64,000 bases of DNA from Alloprevotella tannerae (GTDB taxonomy: Bacteria; Bacteroidota; Bacteroidia; Bacteroidales; Bacteroidaceae): NCBI GenBank assembly GCA_015259125.1, contig JABZGR010000006.1:1-64000 (forward strand), in the 5' to 3' direction. The position numbers were made by a program, and so were the translations under genes. Below the pieces are notes generated by a model. It was given only the letters and a program-made list of their open reading frames with translations, made no database searches and was not told the DNA's origin. Below are positions 17,168-26,267 of this stretch, piece by piece (the stretch's first letter is position 1; each line of letters starts with the position of its first letter).

Positions 17168-18643
17168 ATGGATTATTCTCAATTTTTGAATATGCCTGAA
17201 GAACTCAGCCTTATGGCTGTAATTCTGCTGCTCTTTGTGGCCGATCTCTTTATTTGCAAAGATAAAACGCCGACCGAAGAAGGTATTCTCCACGGCAATA
17301 AGATAGGCAATATCGCCATTGTGTTGATGATCTTCCAAGTGGCATCAAACTTCCTGCCCACTTGTATGGGATGTACGCCCGCTACCGAGGCTTTTGGCGG
17401 AATGTATGTTCATACGCCGATGATGACCATTATGAAATCCATCTTGAGCATTGGCACATTGATTACCTTCCTTATGGCCAACGGCTATATGCGTCAAACT
17501 GCCAACATCGTAAAGCAAGGAGAGTTCTATATCGTAACGCTTTTCACCCTGCTGGGTATGTACTTTATGATCTCTGCCGGCCACTTTATTATGTTCTTCA
17601 TCGGACTTGAAATGGCCTCTGTCCCTATGGCGGCATTGATCGCTTACGATAAATATCGCTACGAAAGTGCAGAAGCGGGCGCTAAGTTTATTCTCTTAGC
17701 CCTTTTCTCCAGTGCCCTCTTATTATATGGCGTTTCTTTCATCTATGGAGCTACCGGCTCACTCTATTTCTCGGAGATTCACGACCGCTTTGCCGCCGAT
17801 CATACCCTTTTGAGTACGATTGGCCTGCTGCTGTTCCTATCCGGTATGGGTTTCAAAATCTCTTTAGTACCCTTCCATCTGTGGACGGCCGACACCTATC
17901 AAGGCGCGCCCACGGTAGTTACGGGTTACTTGAGCGTTATCTCCAAAGGCTCAGCCGCTTTCGTTTTGTTCACAGTCTTGATTAAGGCATTTGCAGGCGA
18001 AGGCTTCTCAGAAGAATGGAACACCGCCCTCTTTTGGATCATCATTGCCTCCATTACGATAGCCAATCTCTTTGCCATCCAGCAGCAAAACCTCAAACGT
18101 TTTATGGCCTTCAGCGCTATTTCGCAAGCAGGTTATCTTGTGTTGGGCGTAATGGGTGGAACGGAAGAAGGAATGACCTCTTTGGTCTTCTATCTCCTTG
18201 TTTATATGGCGGCCAACTTAGGCGCATTTACCGTTATCAACGTGATTGAGCAGAAGAGCGGAAAGATTCGCATCGACGACTACGATGGTTTGTATGAGAC
18301 CAACCCACATTTGAGTTTCATCATGACACTTTGCCTCTTCTCCTTAGCGGGAATCCCGCCCTTTGCCGGATTCTTCTCTAAGTTCTTCATATTTATGGCG
18401 GCCTTCAAGGCGGGCTATCAATGGTTAGTCTTGATTGCATTGGTCAACACCGTACTTTCACTCTACTACTATCTGTTGATTGTTAAGGCCATGTACATTC
18501 GTAAGAATGAACATCCCATTGCGTCTTTCCGGAGCGACAACTACTCACGCACAGCACTCACTATCTGCACGCTGGGTGTCGTCCTCTTAGGCTTAGTTAG
18601 CATGATCTACGATTATATCGCCACACTCGGCTACGGTATGTAA
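17168..18643 (+). CDS. nuoN: NADH-quinone oxidoreductase subunit N
   Basis: This 491-aa antiporter-like subunit (ND2 family) has about 14 helices. Its landmarks are GLEMASVPMAALIAYDK (about 140-156), KISLVPFHLWTADTYQGAPT (about 235-254) and LAGIPPFAGFFSKF (about 393-406). It is the last gene of the operon, followed after 27 nt by a strong terminator. No nuoE, nuoF or nuoG lies on either side, so the complex as encoded here has no NADH-oxidising module. Confidence 0.96.
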   Translation: MDYSQFLNMPEELSLMAVILLLFVADLFICKDKTPTEEGILHGNKIGNIAIVLMIFQVASNFLPTCMGCTPATEAFGGMYVHTPMMTIMKSILSIGTLITFLMANGYMRQTANIVKQGEFYIVTLFTLLGMYFMISAGHFIMFFIGLEMASVPMAALIAYDKYRYESAEAGAKFILLALFSSALLLYGVSFIYGATGSLYFSEIHDRFAADHTLLSTIGLLLFLSGMGFKISLVPFHLWTADTYQGAPTVVTGYLSVISKGSAAFVLFTVLIKAFAGEGFSEEWNTALFWIIIASITIANLFAIQQQNLKRFMAFSAISQAGYLVLGVMGGTEEGMTSLVFYLLVYMAANLGAFTVINVIEQKSGKIRIDDYDGLYETNPHLSFIMTLCLFSLAGIPPFAGFFSKFFIFMAAFKAGYQWLVLIALVNTVLSLYYYLLIVKAMYIRKNEHPIASFRSDNYSRTALTICTLGVVLLGLVSMIYDYIATLGYGM

Positions 18644-18670
18644 TACTTTCCGACAAGCCTATCTATAACG

Positions 18671-18715
18671 ATAGCGGCCATAGTCTGAAGCAACCTCATC
18701 AGCTATGGCCGCTAT
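18671..18715 (+). terminator. terminator of the nuo operon
   Basis: A perfect 13-bp stem, ATAGCGGCCATAG (18671-18683) with CTATGGCCGCTAT (18703-18715), is followed by TTTTCG. Confidence 0.85.
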
Positions 18716-19018
18716 TTTCGTATATAGCCCTTTTTTACAACAAAAGTTAGGTTCAACTATCACACAGACCGATAAATAACAAGCAAGCATCTGGCATCAG
18801 CAGCAGAAAAAGTCAACGGCTGAGTTTGCGCTCACGATGATAAAGGCTTGTTCTCACGATAAAAAAGGTCTCTCCTCACGAGCGTAAACCTTTTTTATCG
18901 TGATGACAAACTGCCCCGCTGCGAAGAATTGTCTACAAATATGCCGTTTTCAGTTGGCGTTTTTAAGCTGTTGAGCAGTGCGAATAAATCCTTGATGACG
19001 AAACGCGAGGGGCTTTCT
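18716..19018. other. intergenic region nuoN-trpS
   Basis: Apart from array B, I see no gene or RNA between the nuo terminator and the trpS promoter. Confidence 0.5.
18824..18911. repeat. array B: four 22-bp degenerate tandem units
   Basis: Units of exactly 22 nt start at 18824, 18846, 18868 and 18890. The first three share CTCACGA at the same offset (18831, 18853, 18875) and the fourth carries the reverse-oriented core ATCGTGAT. A perfect 13-bp inverted repeat (18857-18869 with 18888-18900) joins units 2 and 4. The array lies between the nuoN terminator and the trpS promoter. Confidence 0.85.
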
Positions 19019-19049
19019 TTTGTTACTAATTACGTTATTGCTAACTTTG
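19019..19049 (+). promoter_or_regulatory. promoter of trpS
   Basis: TTTG (19019-19022), exactly 19 bp, then TAACTTTG (19042-19049). It is one of the best consensus matches in the window; the leader would be about 20 nt. Confidence 0.85.
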
Positions 19050-19076
19050 CACGACTGTTTAATAGCAACTACGACT

Positions 19077-20168
19077 ATGTCATCAAAAATCATCCTCACC
19101 GGCGACCGTCCTACGGGCCGATTGCACATTGGCCATTATGTAGGCTCGCTCCGTCGGCGTGTCGAAATACAAGAATCGGGCGACTACAAACAGATGTTTG
19201 TTTTCATTGCCGATGCTCAAGCACTTACCGACAATGTTGACAATCCGGAGAAAGTGAGACAGAACGTAGTCGAAGTAGCGCTCGACTATCTCTCCATAGG
19301 ACTTGATCCGTCTAAAGTGACGATGTTCATTCAAAGTCAGATTCCGGAGTTGACCGAACTGACTTTTTATTTCCTCGACCTCGTCAGCGTGGCGCGTTTG
19401 CAGCGTAACCCCACGGTGAAGACCGAACTGGCTATGCGCGGCTTCGGCTCAAGCATCCCCGTCGGTTTCTTTACATACCCGATCAGCCAAGCAGCCGATA
19501 TTACGGCTTTTAAGGCTACAACAATACCCGTGGGCGAAGATCAATCGCCCATGATCGAACAGGCTGTAGAAATTGTGCGCCGTTTTAATCACATTTATGG
19601 CGACACGCTGGTCGAGCCTAAGATCTTGCTACCCGACAACGCAGCTTGCTTGCGCCTACCCGGCACTGATGGGAAAGCAAAAATGAGCAAAAGCTTAAAC
19701 AATTGCATCTACCTCTCCGAGACAGAAAAGGAACTCAAGCAAAAAGTAATGAGTATGTACACTGATCCTTTGCACGTCCACGTCGAAGATCCGGGCCATT
19801 TGGAGGGAAATACAGTGTTTACCTATCTCGATGCCTTTTGTCGTCAGGAGCATTTCGCAGAATTTTGGCCCGACTATGGTTGTTTACAAGACGTAAAAGA
19901 CCACTACCAACGCGGAGGCTTGGGTGATATGAAAGTAAAAAAGTTCTTGCTTAACATATTGAATGCCGAACTGGCTCCCATCCGCGCCCGCCGCAAAGCA
20001 TACGAGCAAGACATCGCCGGCGTTTACGATATGCTCAAAGTCGGCTGCGAAGCTGCGCGCGCTGTAGCTGCAGAGACGCTGGACGAAGTGCGCCGCGCGA
20101 TGAAAATAAATTATTTTGATGACGCCGCATTGATAGAAGAGCAGTCAAAACGCTTTGCTGCGCAATAA
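19077..20168 (+). CDS. trpS: tryptophanyl-tRNA synthetase
   Basis: This 363-aa class I aminoacyl-tRNA synthetase charges tRNA-Trp. The HIGH signature is at 17-20 (PTGRLHIGHY) and KMSKS at 202-206. The Rossmann fold and C-terminal helical anticodon-binding region are complete. I prefer ATG 19077 to an upstream alternative start because the upstream frame lies across the promoter and adds a hydrophobic leader foreign to the family. It appears monocistronic: the next gene, rpmH, has its own promoter. Confidence 0.96.
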   Translation: MSSKIILTGDRPTGRLHIGHYVGSLRRRVEIQESGDYKQMFVFIADAQALTDNVDNPEKVRQNVVEVALDYLSIGLDPSKVTMFIQSQIPELTELTFYFLDLVSVARLQRNPTVKTELAMRGFGSSIPVGFFTYPISQAADITAFKATTIPVGEDQSPMIEQAVEIVRRFNHIYGDTLVEPKILLPDNAACLRLPGTDGKAKMSKSLNNCIYLSETEKELKQKVMSMYTDPLHVHVEDPGHLEGNTVFTYLDAFCRQEHFAEFWPDYGCLQDVKDHYQRGGLGDMKVKKFLLNILNAELAPIRARRKAYEQDIAGVYDMLKVGCEAARAVAAETLDEVRRAMKINYFDDAALIEEQSKRFAAQ

Positions 20169-20257
20169 ACCGAACGACACAGCTACTTCGCAAAGGGGCA
20201 AAAGGGGCACTAAGTGCAGAAAATTTTAGTTACACGCCTAAATTCCGGCGCTAATGC

Positions 20258-20288
20258 TTTGCTATGCCGCAGATAATCCCTAATTTTG
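20258..20288 (+). promoter_or_regulatory. promoter of rpmH
   Basis: TTTG (20258-20261), 19 bp, then TAATTTTG (20281-20288). This is a canonical spacing and sequence, 46 nt ahead of the rpmH start codon. Confidence 0.85.
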
Positions 20289-20333
20289 CGCTTTGAAACG
20301 GCAAACGGAAAATAATAAAAACAAACAATAGCA

Positions 20334-20492
20334 ATGAAAAGAACATTTCAACCGCACAACAGAAAGCGGAATAATAAGCACGGTTTCCGCCATAGAATGG
20401 AAACAAAGAACGGTCGTCGCGTCTTAGCTGCACGTCGTGCTCGCGGTCGCAAGAAATTGTCCGTTTCTGATGAAGTTCACGGCAAGCGCTAA
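20334..20492 (+). CDS. rpmH: 50S ribosomal protein L34
   Basis: A 52-aa highly basic protein starting MKRTFQPHNRKRNNKHGFR, with the conserved RRVLAARRARGRKKLSVSD toward the C terminus: an unmistakable L34. It binds 23S rRNA in the large subunit. It is preceded by a canonical promoter and a 46-nt leader rich in A. The usual partners dnaA or rnpA of many bacteria are not adjacent, which is normal in Bacteroidetes, where rpmH is near PASTA/rluD/ddl genes. Confidence 0.97.
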   Translation: MKRTFQPHNRKRNNKHGFRHRMETKNGRRVLAARRARGRKKLSVSDEVHGKR

Positions 20493-20660
20493 GAAACTAC
20501 GTGAAGAAGAATAACGAGGAGGAGAGTAATTTCTTTCTCGTTTTTTTTATTTCTACGCGTAAAGTGAATGCGAAATCGACTCGTGAGGCGCTTTCTGCAA
20601 CAGGCCTGCAGCACAGGTCAGAAAAGAATGATGCTGAAGCAGCGATAGATGACACCAAAT

Positions 20661-20690
20661 AAGCCCTTGCAAACTTGGCTTATAGGGCTT
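20661..20690 (+). terminator. probable terminator after rpmH
   Basis: AAGCCCT (20661-20667) pairs with AGGGCTT (20684-20690) and is followed by GTTTTTGTATTTTTG. It lies about 170 nt past rpmH, and its right arm overlaps the next promoter. Confidence 0.65.
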
Positions 20691-20705
20691 GTTTTTGTAT
20701 TTTTG
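20674..20705 (+). promoter_or_regulatory. promoter of the PASTA-rluD-ddl genes
   Basis: CTTG (20674-20677), 20 bp, then TATTTTTG (20698-20705). The ATG follows after eight bases (20714), so the mRNA would be nearly leaderless. The promoter is embedded in the upstream terminator hairpin. Confidence 0.6.
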
Positions 20706-20713
20706 CCACAAGT

Positions 20714-21364
20714 ATGGAACCGGTTAAGGCACCACAGAAAAAAAAGTATGGATTGCTGTTAGGCAATTGCTTAGGGATGCTCCTACTCACGTTTTTACTC
20801 GTGGGGGGCGCATTTTATGGGTTAAGACTTTACACCCATCACGGGGAAGAAATTAAGATGCCGAATTTGCACGGCAAATCTTTTGAAGTGGCAAAGCAGA
20901 CTTTAAAGGAGATGGGCTTAACGGCAGAAGTTGTAGACACAGGCTTCGTGCGCACACTCCCACCCAACGTCATATTAAGCCAATCTATTTTACCGGGCGC
21001 AAGCATCAAATCAGGCCGAGTTGTAATGCTGACGATTAATGCGGCGCACGCCATCGCCGTAGCCTTGCCGGACGTGGCCGACAACTGCTCACGCCGAGAA
21101 GCTGAAGCGCGCTTAAAGGCGCTGGGCTTCAAACTCACACCGCCAAAACTGATCGTTGGTGATAGAGATTGGGTTTATGGCATCGAAGTAAACGGAAAGA
21201 ATGCGATTAACGGCCAACGCATCAGTGTCGATGTTCCGATCACACTCGTTGTAGGCAACGGCAGCGGCACCGAAGAATACAATGGCAATGATAGTTTAGA
21301 CTATTTCCTCAACGGACTGCAAGAGGAAACGGACGAGTCTGTGATTGACGAGGGGGTAGAATAA
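20714..21364 (+). CDS. PASTA domain membrane protein
   Basis: This 216-aa protein has a cytoplasmic N terminus, one membrane helix (about 15-38) and two PASTA-like repeats (about 45-110 and 115-180; IKMPNLHGKSFEVAKQTLKE and VALPDVADNCSRREAEARLK), then an acidic tail. PASTA domains sense peptidoglycan or beta-lactam-like ligands in kinases and penicillin-binding proteins, but this protein has no kinase domain. It is a stand-alone periplasmic form found beside rluD and ddl in Bacteroidales; its role is unknown. The start at 20714 is favoured over upstream alternatives because of the promoter position. The stop is only 2 nt before rluD. Confidence 0.85.
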   Translation: MEPVKAPQKKKYGLLLGNCLGMLLLTFLLVGGAFYGLRLYTHHGEEIKMPNLHGKSFEVAKQTLKEMGLTAEVVDTGFVRTLPPNVILSQSILPGASIKSGRVVMLTINAAHAIAVALPDVADNCSRREAEARLKALGFKLTPPKLIVGDRDWVYGIEVNGKNAINGQRISVDVPITLVVGNGSGTEEYNGNDSLDYFLNGLQEETDESVIDEGVE

Positions 21365-21366
21365 GT

Positions 21367-22449
21367 ATGAAAAAGGACGATAAAGACGATTTAATCGAAA
21401 AAAATATTGTAGCCGAAGATATAGATGAGGAAGACGGCGGCGGATTGTATGAACATTTTCGCGTCGTAGCTGACAAGGGCCAACAATTGCTTCGCGTAGA
21501 TAAATTTCTGATGGCTCATTTGCCTGATACGTCGCGCAACAGAATACAGCAGGCGGCTAAAGCCGGCTTTATCCACATCAATGGGCGGCCGGAAAAGAGC
21601 AATTATCGCGTTAAGCCGCATGATGTCGTAACACTTCTGCTTGATCGTCCGCGCTATGAGAATCTGATTGAGCCGGAAAACATTCCTCTTGATATTGTTT
21701 ATGAAGACGAAGCGCTGATTGTTGTAAATAAGTCGGCCGGCTTGGTTGTTCATCCAGGCTTCGGAAACTATACGGGTACACTGGTCAATGCCTTGGCTTA
21801 TCATTTGAAGGATGTGGCGGATTATGATCCAAATGATCCCGGAGTGGGGCTGGTACATCGAATCGACAAAGATACGAGTGGCTTACTGGTGATCGCGAAG
21901 ACGCCGGACGCGAAAAGCAAATTGGGCGTACAATTCTTTAATAAAACAACGCGCAGACGCTATGAAGCACTGGTGTGGGGCAATGTAAAAACTGATGAAG
22001 GCCGCATAGAAGGCAACATAGCGCGCGATCCGCACGACCGATTGCAGATGGCGGTCTTTGCACCCGACAGCGGCATTGGCAAACCTGCGGTTACACACTA
22101 TAAAGTATTGAAACGCTTTGGGTATGTCACGCTCATTGAGTGTCAATTGGAAACGGGAAGAACGCACCAAATACGTACACATATGCGCCACATCGGACAT
22201 CCGTTGTTTAATGACGCGCGCTATGGCGGAGATAAAGTGTTGAGAGGCACTACAAGTGGCGCCTACAATAGTTTTATCCGAAACTGCTTCGAAATATGCC
22301 CACGTCAAGCCTTGCACGCCCGCACTTTAGGGTTTAAACACCCGACAACGGGCGAGGAGATGGACTTCTCTGTGCTCCCTCCGCAAGACTTCAAAGGCTT
22401 GATTGAGAAATGGGAAACGTACGTTTCCGGACTAAACGTGAAATTATAA
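21367..22449 (+). CDS. rluD: 23S rRNA pseudouridine synthase RluD-type
   Basis: This 360-aa protein has an acidic N-terminal extension (1-30), an S4 RNA-binding domain (about 38-95) and a RluA-family catalytic domain. The catalytic aspartate D167 lies in HRIDKDTSG (164-172), and the late motif is ETGRTHQIRTHM. It probably makes the pseudouridines of helix 69 of 23S rRNA. It is 2 nt after the PASTA gene and directly before ddl, so it is almost certainly co-transcribed. Confidence 0.92.
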   Translation: MKKDDKDDLIEKNIVAEDIDEEDGGGLYEHFRVVADKGQQLLRVDKFLMAHLPDTSRNRIQQAAKAGFIHINGRPEKSNYRVKPHDVVTLLLDRPRYENLIEPENIPLDIVYEDEALIVVNKSAGLVVHPGFGNYTGTLVNALAYHLKDVADYDPNDPGVGLVHRIDKDTSGLLVIAKTPDAKSKLGVQFFNKTTRRRYEALVWGNVKTDEGRIEGNIARDPHDRLQMAVFAPDSGIGKPAVTHYKVLKRFGYVTLIECQLETGRTHQIRTHMRHIGHPLFNDARYGGDKVLRGTTSGAYNSFIRNCFEICPRQALHARTLGFKHPTTGEEMDFSVLPPQDFKGLIEKWETYVSGLNVKL

Positions 22450-22465
22450 AATGATAGAAGACACA

Positions 22466-23464
22466 ATGAAAAAGATGATAGCAATCGTTGCAGGAGGTGA
22501 TTCTTCTGAACACGATGTTTCGCTGCGCAGTGCGGCAGGGATTTTATCCTTTATGGATTCCCAAAAGTACGACGTCTATATTGTAGAGATAAAAGGAGCA
22601 AACTGGACGGCTCATTATGGGCAAGAGGATTGTCCGATAGACCGCAACGACTTCACCTTTACGGCTAAGGACGGTAAGCACGCATTTGACTTTGCTTACA
22701 TTACAATCCACGGAACGCCGGGTGAGAACGGCATCTTGCAGGGCTACTTCGATTTGATCGGTATACCCTACTCAACGAGTGACGTCTTGGTTGAGGCACT
22801 CACATTTAATAAATACGCACTTAATACGTTCTTGCGCTCTGCGGCGGATAAGGCCTTGAATATTGCAGATGCGATCTTAGTACGCAAAGGAGAAACAGAG
22901 CCGAACGAAGCATACATCGTAGAACGTTTAGGTTTGCCTTGCTTCGTTAAACCAAACGCCGGGGGAAGTAGCTTTGGCGTAACGAAAGTGAAAACAATTG
23001 ATGCGGTTAGACCGGCAATTGAGAAAGCATTGCTGGAAAGCGATGAGGTAATGATCGAAAAAATGATCGTTGGGACGGAAATTACTTGTGGTGCTTACAA
23101 GAAAGGCAACGAGATTATTACGTTCCCCATTACGGAGGTTGTAACAGAAGAAGAATTCTTTGATTACGACGCCAAATACAATGGGAAAGTAGATGAAATA
23201 ACGCCCGCTCGCTTGACTGAAGCAACGGCAGAACGCGTAAGCGCGATGACAAAATCTATCTACGGCTTACTCAATTGCTATGGCATCATACGAATAGACT
23301 ATATCCTCTCCGGAGAAAAAGGGAAAGAGGAGATCAATCTTTTAGAAATCAACACAACACCTGGTATGACTACAACAAGCTTCATACCTCAACAGGTGCG
23401 TGCCGCTGGTTTGGAGATCGCCGAAGTTCTTTCAGATATCATTGAGGGACGCTTTGACGCTTAA
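22466..23464 (+). CDS. ddl: D-alanine--D-alanine ligase
   Basis: This 332-aa ATP-grasp enzyme joins two D-Ala residues for peptidoglycan. It has the N-terminal AGGDSSEHDVSLRSA motif, ATP-grasp lid residues around KPNAGGSSFGV, and the C-terminal EINTTPGMTTTSFIPQQ with the metal and D-Ala2-binding residues. I favour ATG 22466 (MKKMIAIVAGG) because the family starts with the first beta strand. An in-frame ATG at 22451, one base after the rluD stop, would add five residues and cannot be excluded. Confidence 0.94.
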   Translation: MKKMIAIVAGGDSSEHDVSLRSAAGILSFMDSQKYDVYIVEIKGANWTAHYGQEDCPIDRNDFTFTAKDGKHAFDFAYITIHGTPGENGILQGYFDLIGIPYSTSDVLVEALTFNKYALNTFLRSAADKALNIADAILVRKGETEPNEAYIVERLGLPCFVKPNAGGSSFGVTKVKTIDAVRPAIEKALLESDEVMIEKMIVGTEITCGAYKKGNEIITFPITEVVTEEEFFDYDAKYNGKVDEITPARLTEATAERVSAMTKSIYGLLNCYGIIRIDYILSGEKGKEEINLLEINTTPGMTTTSFIPQQVRAAGLEIAEVLSDIIEGRFDA

Positions 23465-23499
23465 ACCAGATTGTTTCCTTTATAAACTATTCCTATCCT

Positions 23500-24654
23500 A
23501 TGTTTACTCCTGCCGAATTTGACGCGATACGTGCTTATGAAGATCGCGATTTGGGTGCGACAATTAAGACCTTATTTGCTGATGAGGCCTTTAGAGGTGT
23601 GTTGCAAAGCCTTTTCCCCAATCAGTCTTTACCACTCTTGGAAAAACAATTAAGTAGCTATACAAGCATCTTGGAATTCCAAAAGAATTTTATCCACGGC
23701 TTAGTCACGCAATTGATACAAAAGACCGGCAATGGGTTAACCTTAGACATTTCCGCGCTGACGAATAGGGAGATGCCTTATACTTATATCTCCAATCATC
23801 GAGACATTATCTTAGATTCTGCTCTGTTGGACATTCTACTGATTAACGCAGAGTTTCCACAAACTGTGGAAATTGCGATTGGAGATAATCTGCTCGTTTA
23901 CCCTTGGATTAAACATATCGTCCGCTTGAACAAGGCTTTTATTGTACAGCGCTCATTGAGCTTGCGTGAAATGCTTTCAGCTAGCAAGCTTATGAGTCGA
24001 TATATGCATTTTGTAATTTCGCAGAAGAAAAATCCGATTTGGATCGCACAGCGCGAGGGACGCGCTAAGGATGGCAATGATCGTACGCAAGAAGCCGTAT
24101 TAAAGATGATTGCTATGGGCGGAGAAGGTACGGTTGCGGGGCGCTTAAAGACTATGCACATTGTCCCGTTGGCTATAAGCTATGAATTCGATCCTTGCGA
24201 CTTTTTAAAAGCCAAGGAGTTTCAAATGAAGCGAGACAATCCTGCATATAAAAAGACGCGTGCTGATGATCTTATCAATATGCAGACAGGCCTTGCGGGC
24301 TACAAAGGGCGCATTCACTACGCTTGTGCACCTTGTTTAGATGAATGGATTGCAAAACAAGAGGGCCTTTCTAATGCAGAATTCTTTGTTGCAACAGCAC
24401 GCCGCCTAGATGAAGAAATCTATCGCAACTATCGCCTTTATCCCAACAACTTCGTAGCGCTTGATTTGCTGAATGATGGGAAAGATTATGCTACACATTA
24501 TTCAGAAGAGGATAAAACAAGCTTTAAACAATATATAAGACAGCAAATTGACAAGATTGATTTGCCGAATAAAGATGAAGCTTTCTTGCGCGAACGTCTG
24601 TTAGAAATGTACGCCAATCCAGCCAAAAATCAGTTAGCAGTATACAAAATATAA
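23500..24654 (+). CDS. 1-acyl-glycerol-3-phosphate acyltransferase-like protein
   Basis: This 384-aa protein has a PlsC-type acyltransferase core: the catalytic histidine in YISNHRDIILDS (H100) and a downstream substrate-binding EGR (WIAQREGRAKDG, about 183-194). The flanking regions are longer than in classical PlsC, matching a group common in Bacteroidetes. It presumably acylates a phospholipid or glycolipid precursor, and the substrate is not determinable here. The gene lies 35 nt after ddl and 6 nt before the NigD-like gene. Confidence 0.82.
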   Translation: MFTPAEFDAIRAYEDRDLGATIKTLFADEAFRGVLQSLFPNQSLPLLEKQLSSYTSILEFQKNFIHGLVTQLIQKTGNGLTLDISALTNREMPYTYISNHRDIILDSALLDILLINAEFPQTVEIAIGDNLLVYPWIKHIVRLNKAFIVQRSLSLREMLSASKLMSRYMHFVISQKKNPIWIAQREGRAKDGNDRTQEAVLKMIAMGGEGTVAGRLKTMHIVPLAISYEFDPCDFLKAKEFQMKRDNPAYKKTRADDLINMQTGLAGYKGRIHYACAPCLDEWIAKQEGLSNAEFFVATARRLDEEIYRNYRLYPNNFVALDLLNDGKDYATHYSEEDKTSFKQYIRQQIDKIDLPNKDEAFLRERLLEMYANPAKNQLAVYKI

Positions 24655-24660
24655 AGACAA

Positions 24661-25293
24661 ATGCAGCGGGCGCGCCATACATTATATATAGGTTCGATTG
24701 CCACCTTTTTTTGCTTGTATATCTTCGCAAGCTGTACAAAAGAAGAAGGCTATGCACCCAATTATCGTATTGATTTAGCCGAGGTCAAGGTAGATTACAA
24801 CGGCTATATAGAACGTATTACGACCGATGATCGAAAGACCTTCCAACTATCTCATACATACAAAGTCAACTATCGCGACACCCTACTGCGTGCCCGTATT
24901 TTCTTCATTCCAATAGCTGAAGACAAAGCTGAACTTAAACAAATCGCACCGATTTTGGCCCCAAGTCCCATCAAGTTGCCAGCCGAAAAAATCAAGATGG
25001 ACCCAGTCATACTCCAAGCCATTTGGAAAGGAGGCGATTACATCAACCTACGCTTAAATATACTTTCCGGCGAGCCCCAGGCAGCTCATTATTGGGGATT
25101 TATAGATCAAGGCCTTCGAGGACAAACGCGACACATAACGCTCTATCATTCCCAGAATGGAGAGCCAGAGCATTATACTCGTGAAGTTTATCTCTCTTGC
25201 CCTTTGCTGCAGTGTAATATCCAAAAAGGAGATTCTATTGCCATTCTAATTCAGACCAAGCAAGGCTTAATAACAAAAAAGTTTAGCTACTAA
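24661..25293 (+). CDS. NigD-like lipoprotein
   Basis: This 210-aa protein has a hydrophobic leader and a lipobox ending at C25 (IFASC), so it is probably a lipoprotein. The remaining beta-rich sequence (YRIDLAEVKVDYNG near 33, IWKGGDYINLRLNIL near 120) resembles the NigD-like family described in Bacteroidetes, named after a gene in a bacteriocin cluster of Prevotella; its function is unclear. It follows the acyltransferase gene by 6 nt. The family assignment is by general resemblance, so confidence is moderate. Confidence 0.6.
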   Translation: MQRARHTLYIGSIATFFCLYIFASCTKEEGYAPNYRIDLAEVKVDYNGYIERITTDDRKTFQLSHTYKVNYRDTLLRARIFFIPIAEDKAELKQIAPILAPSPIKLPAEKIKMDPVILQAIWKGGDYINLRLNILSGEPQAAHYWGFIDQGLRGQTRHITLYHSQNGEPEHYTREVYLSCPLLQCNIQKGDSIAILIQTKQGLITKKFSY

Positions 25294-25325
25294 ACAACAT
25301 CACACAGAACCATCGAAATAGAATT

Positions 25326-26267
25326 ATGATCGATTTTCATCCTATTACAATGGCTGATCGCGAAGCCATATGCGAAATAGTATACCATTCAGAATGTCGT
25401 AATTGCGACCTTAATTTTGTCAACCTTATGAGTTGGCGTTTCTATTACGATACTGAGGTGGCCATCCACGAAGGTTGGCTACTCTTCCGCTTTAAAACCG
25501 AAGGTCATAATGCGTATTTGGCACCAACGGGCAAAGGTGATTGGGCTAAAGTAATCCACGATATGATTGCAGATGCCACAGCATTAGGACATCCATTCTT
25601 GATGCTCGGTGTAACAGAGTATTCACTCAACTATATGAACGATGCTCTGCCCAACTATTTCTTTGCAACAGCCGATCGCAGCTATACAGATTATATCTAC
25701 AACCGAGAAGCATTAGCTACACTAGCTGGGAAAAAACTCCAACAAAAGCGCAATCACGCCAATAAGTTTCAAAAGCTTTACCCCGATTATGAATTCCTGC
25801 CACTCACGCCGGAATTGATTCCCGAATGCCTCCGACTACGCGAAATATGGCAAGATCACAAAGAGGATGAGGCCGGTCGGCTAAGCCCTGATGTCGAAAA
25901 ACAAAGCATTGAGTATGCTTTCTCTCATTGGGAGGAGCTGGGATGCCAAGGCGGTATCATTCGTATAGACGGGAAGATTGCAGCTTTCACTTATGGTGGT
26001 CCGATTAATTATGACACGTTCGACGTTTGCGTGGAAAAAGCCGACTACAATTACGACGGAATTTACGCCGTCATCAATCGCGATTTCGTTCGAAGCCTAC
26101 CGGAGCAATATATACACATCAATCGAGAAGAAGATTTAGGAATCCCAGGCTTGCGGCGGGCAAAAGAGTCCTATAAGCCCGAATTGCTCTTACATAAATT
26201 TACCATTATGTTGAAGCACCCACTGGGCGAGCAAAACAATACGCCGACCATTGAACCGAATGAGTGA
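25326..26267 (+). CDS. DUF2156 / phosphatidylglycerol lysyltransferase-like protein
   Basis: This 313-aa protein matches the DUF2156 group: two GNAT-like halves with NLMSWRFYYDTEVAIHEGWLLF in the first, and QKRNHANKFQKLYPDYEF plus the late INREEDLGIPGLRRAKESYKPE in the second. Relatives include the soluble domain of lysyl-phosphatidylglycerol synthases, although stand-alone forms have no proven reaction. No membrane segment is seen. The stop overlaps the start of the next GNAT gene by one base (TGATG), implying translational coupling. Confidence 0.82.
   Translation: MIDFHPITMADREAICEIVYHSECRNCDLNFVNLMSWRFYYDTEVAIHEGWLLFRFKTEGHNAYLAPTGKGDWAKVIHDMIADATALGHPFLMLGVTEYSLNYMNDALPNYFFATADRSYTDYIYNREALATLAGKKLQQKRNHANKFQKLYPDYEFLPLTPELIPECLRLREIWQDHKEDEAGRLSPDVEKQSIEYAFSHWEELGCQGGIIRIDGKIAAFTYGGPINYDTFDVCVEKADYNYDGIYAVINRDFVRSLPEQYIHINREEDLGIPGLRRAKESYKPELLLHKFTIMLKHPLGEQNNTPTIEPNE

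Noticed and set aside
20501..20662. 53-codon GTG-started frame between rpmH and the terminator
   Set aside because: It starts 8 nt after the rpmH stop and ends right at the terminator, which is suggestive, but it has no family resemblance and a start codon of low use. It needs conservation data before being called.
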